NCBI RefSeq assembly: GCF_030408755.1
Contig: NZ_CP047209.1
Coordinates: 1,054,001-1,118,000 of the forward strand
Reading direction: 5' to 3'
Length of the DNA stretch: 64,000 nt
Origin: Corynebacterium felinum
GTDB taxonomy: Bacteria > Actinomycetota > Actinomycetes > Mycobacteriales > Mycobacteriaceae
Of the stretch, positions 9,057-17,104 are shown in pieces. The notes under the pieces were generated by a model that was not told where the DNA came from, did no database searches, and saw only the letters and a list, made by a program, of their open reading frames with translations. How positions within the stretch are numbered: position 1 is the first letter of the stretch; each line of letters opens with the position of its first letter. Both the position numbers and the translations under genes were made by a program.

Positions 9057-9816
9057 CGCAGCTTTAGCCCAAGTGCTACGCACAATCCCGCGCTACGAGC
9101 CTTGTGTGGATAGTGAACGTGCCTATGAAGTTTTGACTACTTCACAGTTGTGCACGCCCGAAACACTGGGAAAGGCGTTTCATGCAAGCCAAGACCTTTT
9201 CGACATGCCCGATACCGGGCATGCTGCCCAAGTATGGCTGTTTTCCCTCATTGGGTCAGTCGCATCACCCAGCGTTGCCGCCATGGTGCTCACAGATTCA
9301 ATCCCCGATCTGGGGTGGGGAAGTGGGCAACTATTCAGCCGCGACGACCAAGGCTACTGGTTTGGCTTTCGACCTCACGCTTTGGCTGATGATTACGAAA
9401 CAAGTGCGCACAATATGGGGATATCTCTTGCACCCGTCATTGAAAGTATCTGCACCTTAACCGGCATCCGGCCCGCGCCCCTGTGGGCAGTAGCCGCCGA
9501 CGGACTCATCCAACCCGCAATAGGCGCAGGTAACGAAGATTTTGAACAACTCAAAGCCCTCGACGTTGCCACCAGATTGCACGCAGGACTACAGCAAGCG
9601 ACGTCGATAAAGCTGCCCGCACCACGCTTCGACCAAATCGTCGACGGCGAAATCGTACCCATCGCAGCAGGCGAAGAACCCGACTACGTGATCGCCCATC
9701 GGGCAAGCTGCTGCATGATATACCACTCACCCAGCGCAGAATTTTGCACCTCATGCCCCAGGCAACCCAAAGAAAAACGCTACGCCGGACTCATCGCCGC
9801 CGCCGAAATGTACTAA
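9046..9816 (+). CDS. FhuF-like [2Fe-2S] ferric-siderophore reductase
   Basis: A 256-residue protein ending in C222-C223-x10-C234-x2-C237 (ASCCMIYHS ... FCTSCP), the unusual CC-x10-CxxC cluster motif that binds the [2Fe-2S] centre of FhuF-type reductases. These reduce iron in imported ferric siderophores in the cytoplasm. The N-terminal about 180 residues are the variable FhuF/IucA-like domain. The start is GTG at 9046 with RBS AAAGGAAAA, inside the end of the preceding membrane gene. The [2Fe-2S] assignment is fairly sure; the siderophore is unknown and no siderophore transport genes lie nearby. GC rises again inside this gene. Confidence 0.8.
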   Translation: MSVDAALAQVLRTIPRYEPCVDSERAYEVLTTSQLCTPETLGKAFHASQDLFDMPDTGHAAQVWLFSLIGSVASPSVAAMVLTDSIPDLGWGSGQLFSRDDQGYWFGFRPHALADDYETSAHNMGISLAPVIESICTLTGIRPAPLWAVAADGLIQPAIGAGNEDFEQLKALDVATRLHAGLQQATSIKLPAPRFDQIVDGEIVPIAAGEEPDYVIAHRASCCMIYHSPSAEFCTSCPRQPKEKRYAGLIAAAEMY

Positions 9817-9823
9817 CCCCCAA

Positions 9824-9866
9824 CCCCCACACAGCACCAAGTTTTCATCGTGGGGGCGAAATTTTT
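9824..9866 (+). terminator. intrinsic terminator after the FhuF-like gene
   Basis: CCCCCAC (9824-9830) pairs with GTGGGGG (9850-9856), and a run of five T follows at 9862-9866. It starts eight bases after the stop and closes the three-gene unit. Confidence 0.75.
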
Positions 9867-9911
9867 GGGGAATACACGCTAGGCTTGGAAGCGTTCGTAC
9901 TCAATGCCGCA

Positions 9912-10721
9912 ATGCGAAGGATGTTAAACACCGTGAGCTTTTTCGAAGATTTTGCCGCAGCACTCGACACCGAAGGCATCGAGTCCCGCGTAAACAACGA
10001 CATTCTATTCGTCCCAATCTCCTCGGACCTCGAAGTACAATTCGTTGAAATCGACCCCCTCCTGCCAGCAGCAAACGTCTACATCGCCACCGCAGAAGAC
10101 GACGACTACGACGCCGTACTCACCTCCGTTGTATTCTCAGTCGAAGACGCCGTGAAAACCGTCGCCAGCTACGTCGCGACCGACCAAATCGTCACCGTCA
10201 TGCGCGACCTCATCGAAGGCACCGACGAACGCATCGAAGACCTCACATTCGAACAAGACGAAGTCGACGAAGACTCCGTCTGGGCACCAGTAACCGACGC
10301 CGGACTGATCAAAGTTGACTTCGAAGTCATCGACGGCGTGCCAACCGCACACGTCGCATTCATCACCATGGGTGCAGGATTCGACGAACTAGTCGACACC
10401 GCCATCATCGACATCGCCAACCGCGCCCAAGAAGCCGGATTCGGCGAAGAAGAAATACAACTCATGGTCGACGACACACTCGAATACCTAGTGCTCGGGC
10501 ACAAAGAAGTACTCGAACTCGGCGACTTCACCGACTTCGACCGCCTCTTCGACGTACTTAGCCTCGCAGCCGACCAAGCGGAATCCTGGGAAGAACAAAT
10601 GAGCAGCCTCGTTGAAGACGAAGAAGAAGTCGACTTCTACGACCTATTCGGCGCCGACGACGAAGATGACGACGAATTCTACTTCGACGAAGACGAAGAG
10701 TTCGACGACGAGAAAAACTAA
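9912..10721 (+). CDS. hypothetical acidic protein
   Basis: I do not recognise the family. About 269 residues, extremely acidic: the last 40 residues are nearly all Asp, Glu and aromatic (…DEDDDEFYFDEDEEF). It has no signal peptide or membrane segment. The sequence has two similar-looking alpha/beta portions, N-terminal (about 1-130) and central (about 140-240), suggestive of a cytosolic two-domain protein. The frame is open from 9744, but that part overlaps the previous gene and its terminator and is Arg-rich, so the start is 9912 or the next ATG at 9921. Neither has a well-spaced RBS. A terminator follows directly. Confidence 0.75.
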   Translation: MRRMLNTVSFFEDFAAALDTEGIESRVNNDILFVPISSDLEVQFVEIDPLLPAANVYIATAEDDDYDAVLTSVVFSVEDAVKTVASYVATDQIVTVMRDLIEGTDERIEDLTFEQDEVDEDSVWAPVTDAGLIKVDFEVIDGVPTAHVAFITMGAGFDELVDTAIIDIANRAQEAGFGEEEIQLMVDDTLEYLVLGHKEVLELGDFTDFDRLFDVLSLAADQAESWEEQMSSLVEDEEEVDFYDLFGADDEDDDEFYFDEDEEFDDEKN

Positions 10722-10739
10722 CACACCCGCCTAATAAAT

Positions 10740-10771
10740 CCCCACCCTGTACACACCCGCGGTGGGGCTTT
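10740..10771 (+). terminator. intrinsic terminator after the acidic protein gene
   Basis: CCCCACC (10740-10746) pairs with GGTGGGG (10761-10767), followed by CTTT. Its T-stretch lies only some 20 bases before the nucleoside hydrolase start, so that gene needs a promoter in or near this hairpin or is read by run-through. Confidence 0.65.
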
Positions 10772-10793
10772 GATCATGCAACTTAAAACAACC

Positions 10794-11756
10794 ATGACCT
10801 CACACCCACCAGCAGTAATCCTCGACTGTGACACCGGCATCGACGACTCACTAGCCCTTGTCTACCTCGCAGCACTCCACCACGCAGGCGAAATCACACT
10901 CAAAGCAGTCACAACAACCGCAGGCAACGTTGATGCACACCAATGCGCACTCAATAGCCGCCACATCCTCAACCTACTTAACCTGCCCGAAATCCCCGTC
11001 GCAGTAGGCCAACCCCACCCCCTTATCGTCGAATTAACCACCACCCCCGAAACCCACGGGGACACAGGCCTTGGCTACTATCACGCACCAACTGCCGGGC
11101 TTGAGCTGTATCCAGACTGGCGCGAACTGTGGCGACACAACCTCACCAACACTACCCACCTGATCGTCACAGGTCCCGCCACCAATCTTGCCACCTGGCT
11201 GCGCGGCGGCACCTGGCCCGCACACCTCACCCTCATGGGCGGGGCATACCTATATCCAGGCAACACCACACCGACCGCCGAATGGAACAGCTGGGTCGAC
11301 CCCCATGCCGCCAAAGAAGTCTTTGCCGCCGCCGAAGCATCCGCACCAATCACCGTGTGTTCTCTAGGCGTGACCGAGCAAATGCTCATCACCCCAGAAA
11401 TACTCGACACGCTTATTGCAGAACTCGGCACCAGTCGAGCCGTTGAATTCCTCCCCGACGCACTACGCTTCTATTTCGAATTCCACCAAGCCCAAGGAGA
11501 AGGCTACCAAGCCCAAATCCACGACCTTCTCACCTGTATGATCGCACTCGGCACCATTGAGGTTGAACACACCGATGTCAGCATCGATGTCGAAGCCGAA
11601 TCCGAACTGCTCCGCGGAACCACGATCGCTGATTTCAAAAACCACTGGGGTAGGCCGACGTCGGCACGCTTAATCACCAACGCCAACATCGAACAAGCAC
11701 ACTTAGAACTCCTGCGCGCCATACAGGTGTTGGCAAAACACAACACTGTGCGTTAG
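10794..11756 (+). CDS. nucleoside hydrolase (IunH family)
   Basis: A 320-residue enzyme that cleaves the N-glycosidic bond of ribonucleosides to base and ribose. The calcium-binding signature DCDTGIDD (residues 11-18) is intact. The middle part has VTGPATNLA and LMGGAY, then EWNSWVDPHAA (ribose-binding Asn/Asp) and IHDLLT, the His-Asp pair near the C-terminus that completes the active site. Base preference is not predictable. In-frame starts also exist at 10770 (TTG) and 10776 (ATG), but these lie in or beside the terminator hairpin, so ATG 10794 is preferred. It precedes an ECF importer by 100 bases, which suggests nucleoside scavenging. Confidence 0.88.
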   Translation: MTSHPPAVILDCDTGIDDSLALVYLAALHHAGEITLKAVTTTAGNVDAHQCALNSRHILNLLNLPEIPVAVGQPHPLIVELTTTPETHGDTGLGYYHAPTAGLELYPDWRELWRHNLTNTTHLIVTGPATNLATWLRGGTWPAHLTLMGGAYLYPGNTTPTAEWNSWVDPHAAKEVFAAAEASAPITVCSLGVTEQMLITPEILDTLIAELGTSRAVEFLPDALRFYFEFHQAQGEGYQAQIHDLLTCMIALGTIEVEHTDVSIDVEAESELLRGTTIADFKNHWGRPTSARLITNANIEQAHLELLRAIQVLAKHNTVR

Positions 11757-11775
11757 CATCAGCAACAGTGAAAAC

Positions 11776-11821
11776 TCCCCCACAGTGACTTTCGCGAGGT
11801 GACATAGCGAAAACACGTGGG
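11776..11821 (+). other. nested hairpin before the ECF operon
   Basis: CCCAC ... TTTCGC, an 11-base loop, GCGAAA ... GTGGG forms a nested stem between the nucleoside hydrolase stop and the S-component start. It has no T-run. It could slow transcription, stabilise mRNA or be a small leader structure; I do not recognise a known riboswitch. Confidence 0.35.
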
Positions 11822-11855
11822 CTCAAACGCAACACACAACAATGGGGCACTACAC

Positions 11856-12572
11856 ATGTCACACAAAATTCTGCTCAGCCTAGGCTGTAGTACAATCGCC
11901 GCCACCTGGTGTTACCTCGTACTCACCCGCCCAGTGGAATGGGACTCCACAACCGGCAGCAACCCCGCACTCATTACCCTGATCGGCTACACAGTAGGTG
12001 CAGTCCTGCTGATCGCTGCAACCATCCCGAAACTGCGCGCCAGTACCATCTCCCTCATCCCGCTCGCACTCGTGCTCAACATCATTCCGGGACAGCTGAC
12101 TGGTTCACTCGGCGTTCCTTTATACCTCGATTCCATCGGAACGGTGCTCGTGGCGGCACTCGCAGGGCCAATCGCCGGACTTGCCACTGGTGTGATGAGC
12201 TGCGTGGTGTGGGCACTGTTTAACCCCGCCGCCCTTCCATTCGCCGGAATCGCAGGACTCGTCGGCCTGCTGGCCGGGCTCGTGCTGAAAAACGGAACCG
12301 GCACCCACATTGTTCGCGTCATCCTCGGCGGCCTCGCCGTGGGTGTCATCACAGCATGCTGTGCCGCACCCGTCGCCGCTTTCGTCTACGGCGGCACCGC
12401 CGGTGTGGGCACTGGTGCCATGGTGGCACTGTTTCGCGAAATGGGAAGCTCCCTGCTTCAGGCAGTGACCCTCCAATCCTTACTTTCAGACCCGCTTGAT
12501 AAGGCGCTCGTCTTCTTCATCGTCTGGTCCACCCTGCACAAACTGCCGACCCGACTTCGACCACAGGCATGA
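11856..12572 (+). CDS. ECF transporter substrate-binding S component
   Basis: A 238-residue integral membrane protein with six predicted helices. The central stretch PLYLDSIGTVLVAALAGPIAGLATG (about residues 78-102) is the hallmark of one ECF S-component group, where LD-IGT and the following helix form the vitamin/base-binding pocket and the A-x3-A-x3-A-like helix contacts EcfT. It would bind the substrate on the outside face and deliver it by toppling in the EcfT-ATPase module encoded next. ATG 11856 is preferred; a GTG at 11817 in frame lies in a hairpin. Substrate unknown; the nucleoside hydrolase upstream hints at a nucleoside-like compound (inference). Confidence 0.75.
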   Translation: MSHKILLSLGCSTIAATWCYLVLTRPVEWDSTTGSNPALITLIGYTVGAVLLIAATIPKLRASTISLIPLALVLNIIPGQLTGSLGVPLYLDSIGTVLVAALAGPIAGLATGVMSCVVWALFNPAALPFAGIAGLVGLLAGLVLKNGTGTHIVRVILGGLAVGVITACCAAPVAAFVYGGTAGVGTGAMVALFREMGSSLLQAVTLQSLLSDPLDKALVFFIVWSTLHKLPTRLRPQA

Positions 12573-13255
12573 AACTCAACCCACTGACCACCTTAAGTAT
12601 CATCGCCGCTGCCTGGATTGTCGTGCTGGGAACCGACAACCCGATCGTGTTCGCCATCGTGACCATCAGCGCACTAAGTGCAGGCGTGGCGGCAACCAGA
12701 GGGGTATCTTTTCTTATCACCGCGCTGGCTATCATCGCACCAGTAGCAGCTTCGATCAGCATCATTCACATCCCCTTTGGCGATACACCACTGATGCCAC
12801 TGGTTACTGCTGAAGGGCTTGCGCGTGCAACACACTTAAGTTTTCGTTTCACCGCAATCATGGCATCCATGCTGGCAGGAGTGTGCCTGATGAGCGTTCC
12901 CGACTTAAGCAAGGCGCTCCAAGCCAGCAGGCTCAACCACAAAATCTCCTTCATCATCGGTTCCTGCGCCCAATTTCTGCCCCAAGGCCACAGCATTTAC
13001 CGCACTGTGCGCCTTGCCAACCAGATCAAGGGGCGCAAAGTTACCATCATCAACGCGATTACTACCGTGCTGATCCCCACTGTGATTCACGTGCTCAACA
13101 CCGCCCCGGAACGCACCTTGGCTCTCGAAGTGGCAGGTATCGACCAGCCAGGACAACGCAGTGTGTATCGCCCCGTGCCAGATCATCGGCTGGAAAAACT
13201 TGCACGGCCACTGATACTCATTCTTGCCTGTGCGGTGGTGTGGGCATGGCGTTAA
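12569..13255 (+). CDS. ECF transporter T component (EcfT/CbiQ-like)
   Basis: A 228-residue membrane protein linking the S component to the ATPase. Helices are at about residues 8-30, 35-60 and 88-110 and one near the C-terminus (LARPLILILACAVVWAW). The cytosolic coupling region carries RLANQIKGR (about 147-155) and LALEVAGIDQPGQRS (about 180-195), the positions where EcfT proteins have their Ala-Arg-containing coupling helices; the canonical ARG triplets are not exact here. It overlaps the S gene by four bases (ATGA) and the ATPase start by ten, so the three are one translational unit. Confidence 0.8.
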   Translation: MKLNPLTTLSIIAAAWIVVLGTDNPIVFAIVTISALSAGVAATRGVSFLITALAIIAPVAASISIIHIPFGDTPLMPLVTAEGLARATHLSFRFTAIMASMLAGVCLMSVPDLSKALQASRLNHKISFIIGSCAQFLPQGHSIYRTVRLANQIKGRKVTIINAITTVLIPTVIHVLNTAPERTLALEVAGIDQPGQRSVYRPVPDHRLEKLARPLILILACAVVWAWR

Positions 13256-14322
13256 TTACCCGTACTGGTACTGAAATATACGCTGATGCAGTGGCGCTTT
13301 ATCATGCAGAAAAACCGTCAGCGGTACTGCTCAACCCTGATCCGCACAGCCATATCAGCTACCTGCGCACCACAGTGGAAGAAGAAATTGCCTTCCCCCT
13401 TGAACAACGCGGCATGGCGCGCGCGGAAATGCACGAAGCGGTGATGGGGATCATGTCACGGCTGGGTATGGAAAGTCTTGTGGGTAAAAACCCGCAACAT
13501 CTTTCCGGCGGGCACACCAGACTCGTGGCGCTTGCCTGCGTTCTTGTTATCGGGGCGCCGATTGTTATTGTCTGCGATCCTTTTCATGGGCTCGACCAAC
13601 CAACTCGTACCCGAGTGCAGGAGGTGTTTGAACACTATCCCGGCACGGTCTATCTTTACCACTCCCATTCGCCTGTCCCGCACACAATCAGTACCTCTTC
13701 GCATATTCCTGGCGGGCATGGTGAACTTCTTGTACTACCCGAAATACAGGGCACGCATAAGCGCAAGCGGCTGTTGAGATCATCTGAGATTGTTTTTTCC
13801 AGCCCGAAGGTGCGCTTTGAACCGCGCCGTGGTGAGATTCTGTGGCTGCGGGGTAAAAACGGGGTGGGTAAATCCACTCTGCTGCACACTCTTACAACCC
13901 ACCCAAAGCTTGGCTTCACAGTAAACATGGCGATGCAGCGCCCACAGGATCAGGTGCTGGAATCAACAGTGCGGGAGTTTATCTGCGCGCAGAATCAAAC
14001 CGCGCCCTCGTGTGGGGAAGAATCGATCGATGCTCTCACCCGCCGTTATGGTCTGGACCCAGATCAGCATCCGCTAGATTTGGCACCTGCTGATTTGCGG
14101 ATTGCCCACATGCTCAAGGCGTTTTATGGGCAGCCGGATATCGTGTTGTTGGATGAACCGGAGGTGGGGGCGGGTGCCCGTATAGGTGAGCTGTGCGAGA
14201 TTATTGAGCATAATCTTTCCACCCCACATCCTGTGTCCGGCACAGTGCCGGCTGTGATTATGACCAGCCACCAGGATGTGGTGTTGCCGAAGGTTCCGGT
14301 TACGCAGCTTGTTGTTGAGTAA
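13246..14322 (+). CDS. ECF ATPase, fused double NBD with only one complete composite site
   Basis: A 358-residue fused ATPase, short for a double EcfA (usually about 450-550). Half 1 starts at the Q-loop region (NPDPHSHISYLRTTVEEEIAF, 30-50). It has no Walker A, keeps signature HLSGG (85-89) and has a degenerate Walker B IVIVCDP (106-112, no catalytic Glu). Half 2 keeps Walker A GKNGVGKST (203-211) and Walker B IVLLDEPE (299-306), but its signature is replaced by LAPADLRIA (279-287). Because ABC sites form between Walker A/B of one half and the signature of the other, the chain retains exactly one good site. The start ATG overlaps ecfT. The frame is open far upstream as a shadow of that gene. 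Confidence 0.82.
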   Translation: MALITRTGTEIYADAVALYHAEKPSAVLLNPDPHSHISYLRTTVEEEIAFPLEQRGMARAEMHEAVMGIMSRLGMESLVGKNPQHLSGGHTRLVALACVLVIGAPIVIVCDPFHGLDQPTRTRVQEVFEHYPGTVYLYHSHSPVPHTISTSSHIPGGHGELLVLPEIQGTHKRKRLLRSSEIVFSSPKVRFEPRRGEILWLRGKNGVGKSTLLHTLTTHPKLGFTVNMAMQRPQDQVLESTVREFICAQNQTAPSCGEESIDALTRRYGLDPDQHPLDLAPADLRIAHMLKAFYGQPDIVLLDEPEVGAGARIGELCEIIEHNLSTPHPVSGTVPAVIMTSHQDVVLPKVPVTQLVVE

Positions 14323-14749
14323 AAAGCCACGCGGGGGAGGGCAGTGGGCGGAATTTTCCGTCCACTACCCAGCAGAAGGTGGGGTCGGCGCCTTCGTGGA
14401 GTTCGTGAACGCAGTGCATATTGTGGGTGCCAACAATTTTGGCAACCCAATCGGTGGCGTATCCCAGCCCAATCCTGGGCCCTGAGGTGCGGAAACGCAG
14501 CGTGACTAGATAGGCGGCAGCGGGGCCGGGGTGAAATTCCGCGATCGCTTTTTGTGCATCTTTGCCTACCCGGTAGCGGGTGACGAAAACACAGTGTGCG
14601 CGTTGGTGAAGGTTTTTATAGGGCGGAATCCAGTTCGCGGCGGGTCGCGCGAGCGAGCGGGGGTGGGCGATCATGCTGCGAATCGCGTCGCGAGTATCGG
14701 TGATTTCTTGTGCGGTGGGGGCCGAAAAGCGGCCGTTGAGAATCTTCAT
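14300..14749 (-). CDS. hypothetical protein, convergent with the ECF operon
   Basis: About 149 residues, family not recognised. The sequence is rich in His, Pro and aromatic residues (SLARPAANWIPPYKNLHQRAHCVFVTRY; GTHNMHCVHELHEGADPTFCWVVDGKFRP) and has no membrane segment. The starting ATG at 14749 has AGGGTAG seven bases upstream; an in-frame ATG at 14779 is the alternative. Its 3' end overlaps the end of the ECF ATPase gene by 23 bases, tail to tail. No partner gene on its strand. Coding potential is supported mainly by length, RBS and lack of any other gene in 14330-14860. Confidence 0.6.
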   Translation of the reverse strand: MKILNGRFSAPTAQEITDTRDAIRSMIAHPRSLARPAANWIPPYKNLHQRAHCVFVTRYRVGKDAQKAIAEFHPGPAAAYLVTLRFRTSGPRIGLGYATDWVAKIVGTHNMHCVHELHEGADPTFCWVVDGKFRPLPSPAWLFTQQQAA

Positions 14750-14872
14750 GTTTTCTACCCTAGAAATAGCGTCGAACATACAAGCCCCACACTAGCAAAC
14801 ATGTGTTCGATTATGCCAACTTTTTCGAACGCTTTAATGGGCTTTTTCTCCTTCGCGGAATAGGATGAAGCT

Positions 14873-16111
14873 GTGCTGCGAACGAAACGAAACTCTTGTG
14901 CTGACCCTAGTTATGCGATTCCGGCGTCGATTAAGACGCTCGTGTTTGCCGCATTCATTGTCGCCTTGGGCTTTGGCTTTATTTCCCCGATCTTGCCGCA
15001 GTTTGTTACCAGTTTTGGGGTGGGGATGGCAGCGGCTGGCGTGGTGGTGTCTATTTTTAGTGGTAGTCGCTTGTTGTTTGCCCCGATGGCGGGGAAGTTG
15101 GTGGATACTGTTGGCTCCCGCAAGACCTATGTGTGGGGTTTGCTGATTGTTGCTGTGACCACGGCGCTGGTGGCGGTGGCGCGTGACTATGTCCATGTTG
15201 TGCTTTTGCGCGGTATTGCGGGCTTTGGTTCGACTATGTTTACGGTATCGGCGATGGGGCTTATTGTGCGTTTGTCGCCGCCTGCGATTCGGGGGCGGTG
15301 TTCGGGCGCATATTCGACTGGTTTTCTGTTGGGTTCGATTTGCGGTCCGTTGCTGGGTTCGGTGTTAGCACCGTTGGGTATGCGGTGGCCGTTTGTGATT
15401 TATGGGGTGTTTTTGGCACTTGCGGCGGCGGTTGTGTATTTCCGCCTGCCGCATTCGATGGGGCTTTCGCCCGCGGCTGCGCCTTCGCGTGCGGTGATGA
15501 CGGTGCGTGAGGCGTTGGCGGATCGGGCGTATCGTGCAGGGATGGTGGCTGCTTTTGCTAATGGGTGGGCGAATTTTGGGGTGCGGTTGGCGATTATTCC
15601 GTTGTTTGCGTTCGCTACTTTTGAGCAGGGCGCGTATTTTTCGGGCGTTATTTTGACAACCTATGCGGTGGGTAATGCGTGTGCGTTGCAGTTTTCGGGT
15701 AAGTGGGCAGATAGGGTGGGGCGCAAGCCGCTGATTATTGCGGGGTTGTGCATGAGTGCGATTTTTACTGCGCTGCTGGGCTTGTCTACATCGGTTGCAG
15801 CGGTGGTGGTGTTGTCGGTGTGTGCGGGTGTGGGTTCGGGTATTTTTTATCCGCCGACGCAGGCGGTGATAGCGGACATTATCGGCCAAGATCGTGATGG
15901 CGGCAAGGTGTTGGCGAGTTATCAGATGTCGGCGGATTTGGGTGCGATTCTAGGCCCTATTGTGGTTGGTTCGATCGCGCAGGTTTATGGTTTTGCTGCT
16001 GCGTTTGGTGTGACTGCTGTGATTTTGTTCGCGGCTGCTTTCCAGTGGCTGTTTGGTAGGGAGACGCTTGCTGTGCGCACTGCATCTTCGTCCTCACTTA
16101 AAGGTGGCTAG
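14873..16111 (+). CDS. major facilitator superfamily transporter
   Basis: A 412-residue transporter with 12 predicted helices in two halves. Motif A-type loops are visible after helix 2 (GKLVDTVGSRKT) and helix 8 (GKWADRVGRKPL), the DHA1-type drug/proton antiporter pattern. VLLRGIAGFGSTMF in helix 4 has the Arg of motif B and GFLLGSICGPLLGSVL in helix 5 is the antiporter motif C. It probably exports a drug-like or metabolite substrate in exchange for protons. The GTG start is chosen for its RBS TAGGATGA. Alone on its strand between 14.8 and 16.1 kb; U-rich third positions differ from the C-rich genes around it. Confidence 0.85.
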   Translation: MLRTKRNSCADPSYAIPASIKTLVFAAFIVALGFGFISPILPQFVTSFGVGMAAAGVVVSIFSGSRLLFAPMAGKLVDTVGSRKTYVWGLLIVAVTTALVAVARDYVHVVLLRGIAGFGSTMFTVSAMGLIVRLSPPAIRGRCSGAYSTGFLLGSICGPLLGSVLAPLGMRWPFVIYGVFLALAAAVVYFRLPHSMGLSPAAAPSRAVMTVREALADRAYRAGMVAAFANGWANFGVRLAIIPLFAFATFEQGAYFSGVILTTYAVGNACALQFSGKWADRVGRKPLIIAGLCMSAIFTALLGLSTSVAAVVVLSVCAGVGSGIFYPPTQAVIADIIGQDRDGGKVLASYQMSADLGAILGPIVVGSIAQVYGFAAAFGVTAVILFAAAFQWLFGRETLAVRTASSSSLKGG

Positions 16112-16184
16112 GAATTTTCCCTGCGGTGTCTTTGGTTTTTCCTGGTGTGAGGCGGGTGTTGGGTTAGTAGATTTTTCAGTAGCG

Positions 16185-16212
16185 CATTATCTCATTCATA
16201 TAAATGATAATG
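16185..16212 (+). promoter_or_regulatory. inverted repeat upstream of the ascorbate-type PTS
   Basis: CATTATC-T-CATT, a six-base spacer CATATA, then AATGATAATG forms a near-perfect dyad in an AT-rich patch 62 bases before the PTS start and 73 bases after the MFS stop. It has the look of a repressor operator. The cognate regulator is not in the window. Confidence 0.45.
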
Positions 16213-16273
16213 AATATTGTTATCCCAGCTCAGCATGGGTAAAAGCGTGCATAACTGGGCTAGACTGGCGCAC

Positions 16274-17095
16274 ATGAGTACACTTTCAACCCTCCTAGCA
16301 CCCACACGCGTGCTTCTTGATGCCCAGGCACACACCTGGCAGGAGGCCATCACCTTATCCGGCCGGCTTTTAGAAAAAGACAACCTCGCCACCGCCGAGT
16401 ACACCCAAGCCATGATCGACACTGTGATCGACAAAGGCCCCTACATCGTGCTCGCACCAGGTTTCGCTTTTGCACACGCACGCCCCAGCGAAGCCGTGAA
16501 CACTACAGCACTGTCTGTGGTTCGCCTCGCCCAGCCCGTCACCTTCGGACACCCTGATAACGATCCCGTCACCCTCATTTTCGCGCTGTGCGCCACCGAT
16601 AGTTCCGGGCATTTAGCTGCCATGCGTCACATCGCCCGCATCTTGCGCGATCCTGCCCGCAAGGCAGCGCTTTTCGACGCCGACAACACCGATGAGTTCA
16701 TGGCAGCACTCAACGCCGACACCACCCCAACAGCGCCAGCTACCGAAGAAAAACCAGCGGTAGCGCACACAACCGCAGCAGCTGACACTTCCGACGCCGT
16801 GGCGTCGACAGGCACAATCCTCACCGTGTGCGGCAACGGGCTAGGAACCTCCCTGTTTCTGAAAAACACCCTCGACGACCTGCTCGTTCGCTGGGGCTGG
16901 AACAAACACCTCACCGTCGAAGCAACCGACACCATTTCCGCAAAAGGCAAAGCTAAAGAAGCCGACGCCATCCTCACCTCCGAAGCAATCGCGCACGCAC
17001 TCGGTGATGTCGGCGTGCCAGTGCGCATCATCCGCGACTTCACATCCATGACAGAAATCGACCAGGCTATGCGCAGCCTCTACGTCGTCGAATAG
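16274..17095 (+). CDS. PTS IIA-IIB fusion, ascorbate type (UlaC-UlaB)
   Basis: A 273-residue cytosolic phosphotransfer protein. The IIA domain (about residues 1-150) belongs to the mannitol/fructose-like class with phospho-His67 in AHARPS. An Ala/Thr/Pro linker (about 150-180) leads to a IIB domain with phospho-Cys186 in TVCGNGLGTSL. It carries phosphate from HPr to the incoming sugar via the IIC gene nine bases downstream. The order IIA-IIB-IIC with this IIC fits L-ascorbate (Ula/Sga) systems. The frame is open to 16217; ATG 16274 begins the IIA homology. No strong RBS. Confidence 0.85.
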   Translation: MSTLSTLLAPTRVLLDAQAHTWQEAITLSGRLLEKDNLATAEYTQAMIDTVIDKGPYIVLAPGFAFAHARPSEAVNTTALSVVRLAQPVTFGHPDNDPVTLIFALCATDSSGHLAAMRHIARILRDPARKAALFDADNTDEFMAALNADTTPTAPATEEKPAVAHTTAAADTSDAVASTGTILTVCGNGLGTSLFLKNTLDDLLVRWGWNKHLTVEATDTISAKGKAKEADAILTSEAIAHALGDVGVPVRIIRDFTSMTEIDQAMRSLYVVE

Positions 17096-17104
17096 GAGCA
17101 CACA

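Noticed and set aside
12883..13245. Upstream extension of the ECF ATPase frame
   Set aside because: It overlaps ecfT completely and reads as Pro/His/Arg-rich shadow. The ATPase fold begins after the ATG at 13246.
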